A DNA stretch of 6,816 nucleotides from Actinomycetota bacterium (GTDB lineage: Bacteria; Actinomycetota; Actinomycetes; Mycobacteriales; Mycobacteriaceae): contig SYAB01000321.1 of NCBI GenBank assembly GCA_005787665.1, positions 1-6,816 on the forward strand. Reading direction: 5' to 3'. Shown here piece after piece: positions 6,587 to 6,816 of this stretch. The first letter of the stretch is position 1. Each line of letters opens with the position of its first letter. The notes below the pieces were generated by a model. That model saw nothing but the letters and a program-made list of their open reading frames with translations, had not been told where the DNA came from and did not search any database. Both the position numbers and the translations under genes were made by a program.

Positions 6587-6816
6587 GTGGCCGCATCCGA
6601 CGACACCGCCACCCTCCGGTACCCCGGTGGAGAGCTGGACCTAGAGATCGTCCACGCGACCGAGGGAGCCGACGGCATCGCCCTGGGCCCGCTCCTGGCC
6701 AAGACCGGATACACCACGTTCGACCAGGGTTTTGTGAACACCGCAGCGACCAGGAGCGCGATCACCTATATCGACGGCGATGCCGGAATCCTGCGTTACC
6801 GGGGCTACCCGATCGA
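6587..6816 (+). CDS. gltA2: Main citrate synthase GltA2, N-terminal fragment
   Basis: Only the first 76 codons are in the window; the rest runs off the right edge (the family is about 430 aa). The N-terminus matches M. tuberculosis GltA2 (Rv0896) as recalled over nearly its whole visible length: [20 protein letters not shown] (7-26), [19 protein letters not shown] (28-46) and [20 protein letters not shown] (57-76). The last block is the citrate synthase N-terminal signature. It makes citrate at the entry of the TCA cycle. The catalytic residues lie outside the window and cannot be checked. Translation starts at GTG with a clear Shine-Dalgarno. It is the second citrate synthase of the window and much more typical than CitA. 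Confidence 0.95.
   Translation, partial: MAASDDTATLRYPGGELDLEIVHATEGADGIALGPLLAKTGYTTFDQGFVNTAATRSAITYIDGDAGILRYRGYPI

Overview
The window looks like chromosomal DNA from a high-GC actinobacterium, most likely a fast-growing Mycobacterium/Mycolicibacterium. The evidence is the strong CTG/GCC/GTC codon bias, GTG starts, candidate leaderless promoters of TANNNT type, and protein sequences that read as close relatives of the M. tuberculosis proteins I remember for Rv0885, FprB, CitA, PdxH and GltA2. All family comparisons are from memory; no search was run.

Layout. On the left, a minus-strand serC (phosphoserine aminotransferase, C-terminus cut by the window edge) starts at 1012. A 142-base divergent intergenic region follows, with a convincing promoter (TTTACA, 17 bp, TACCGT) and nested short palindromes. 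Reading right are a ferritin-like AurF-type diiron oxygenase (1155-2171) and, 21 bases later, fprB, a ferredoxin fused to an adrenodoxin-reductase-type flavoprotein (2193-3905). fprB converges on the minus-strand citrate synthase citA (3947-5065) across 41 bases holding two stacked hairpins. citA is divergent from pdxH (5096-5767) across only 30 bases that appear to hold two leaderless promoters. A TetR-family regulator (5830-6501) and the first 76 codons of the main citrate synthase gltA2 (from 6587) complete the window.

How the genes may work together. The diiron oxygenase and FprB look like a two-gene redox module: FprB could pass NADPH electrons through its own Fe-S domain to the diiron centre. 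serC and pdxH both concern pyridoxal phosphate (PLP): SerC uses it and PdxH makes it. citA and gltA2 are two divergent citrate synthases, with pdxH and a TetR regulator between them.

Most unusual points. (1) serC resembles Micrococcales/Microbacteriaceae SerC more than mycobacterial SerC, and its leucine codon use differs sharply from its neighbour, so it may be a foreign replacement in place or a contig join. (2) fprB carries seven imperfect in-frame 9-base units, which make a T/N-x-A repeat absent from the M. tuberculosis homologue as I recall it. (3) CitA has Glu where citrate synthases normally have the catalytic Asp. (4) The diiron oxygenase/FprB pair has no physiological substrate known to me.
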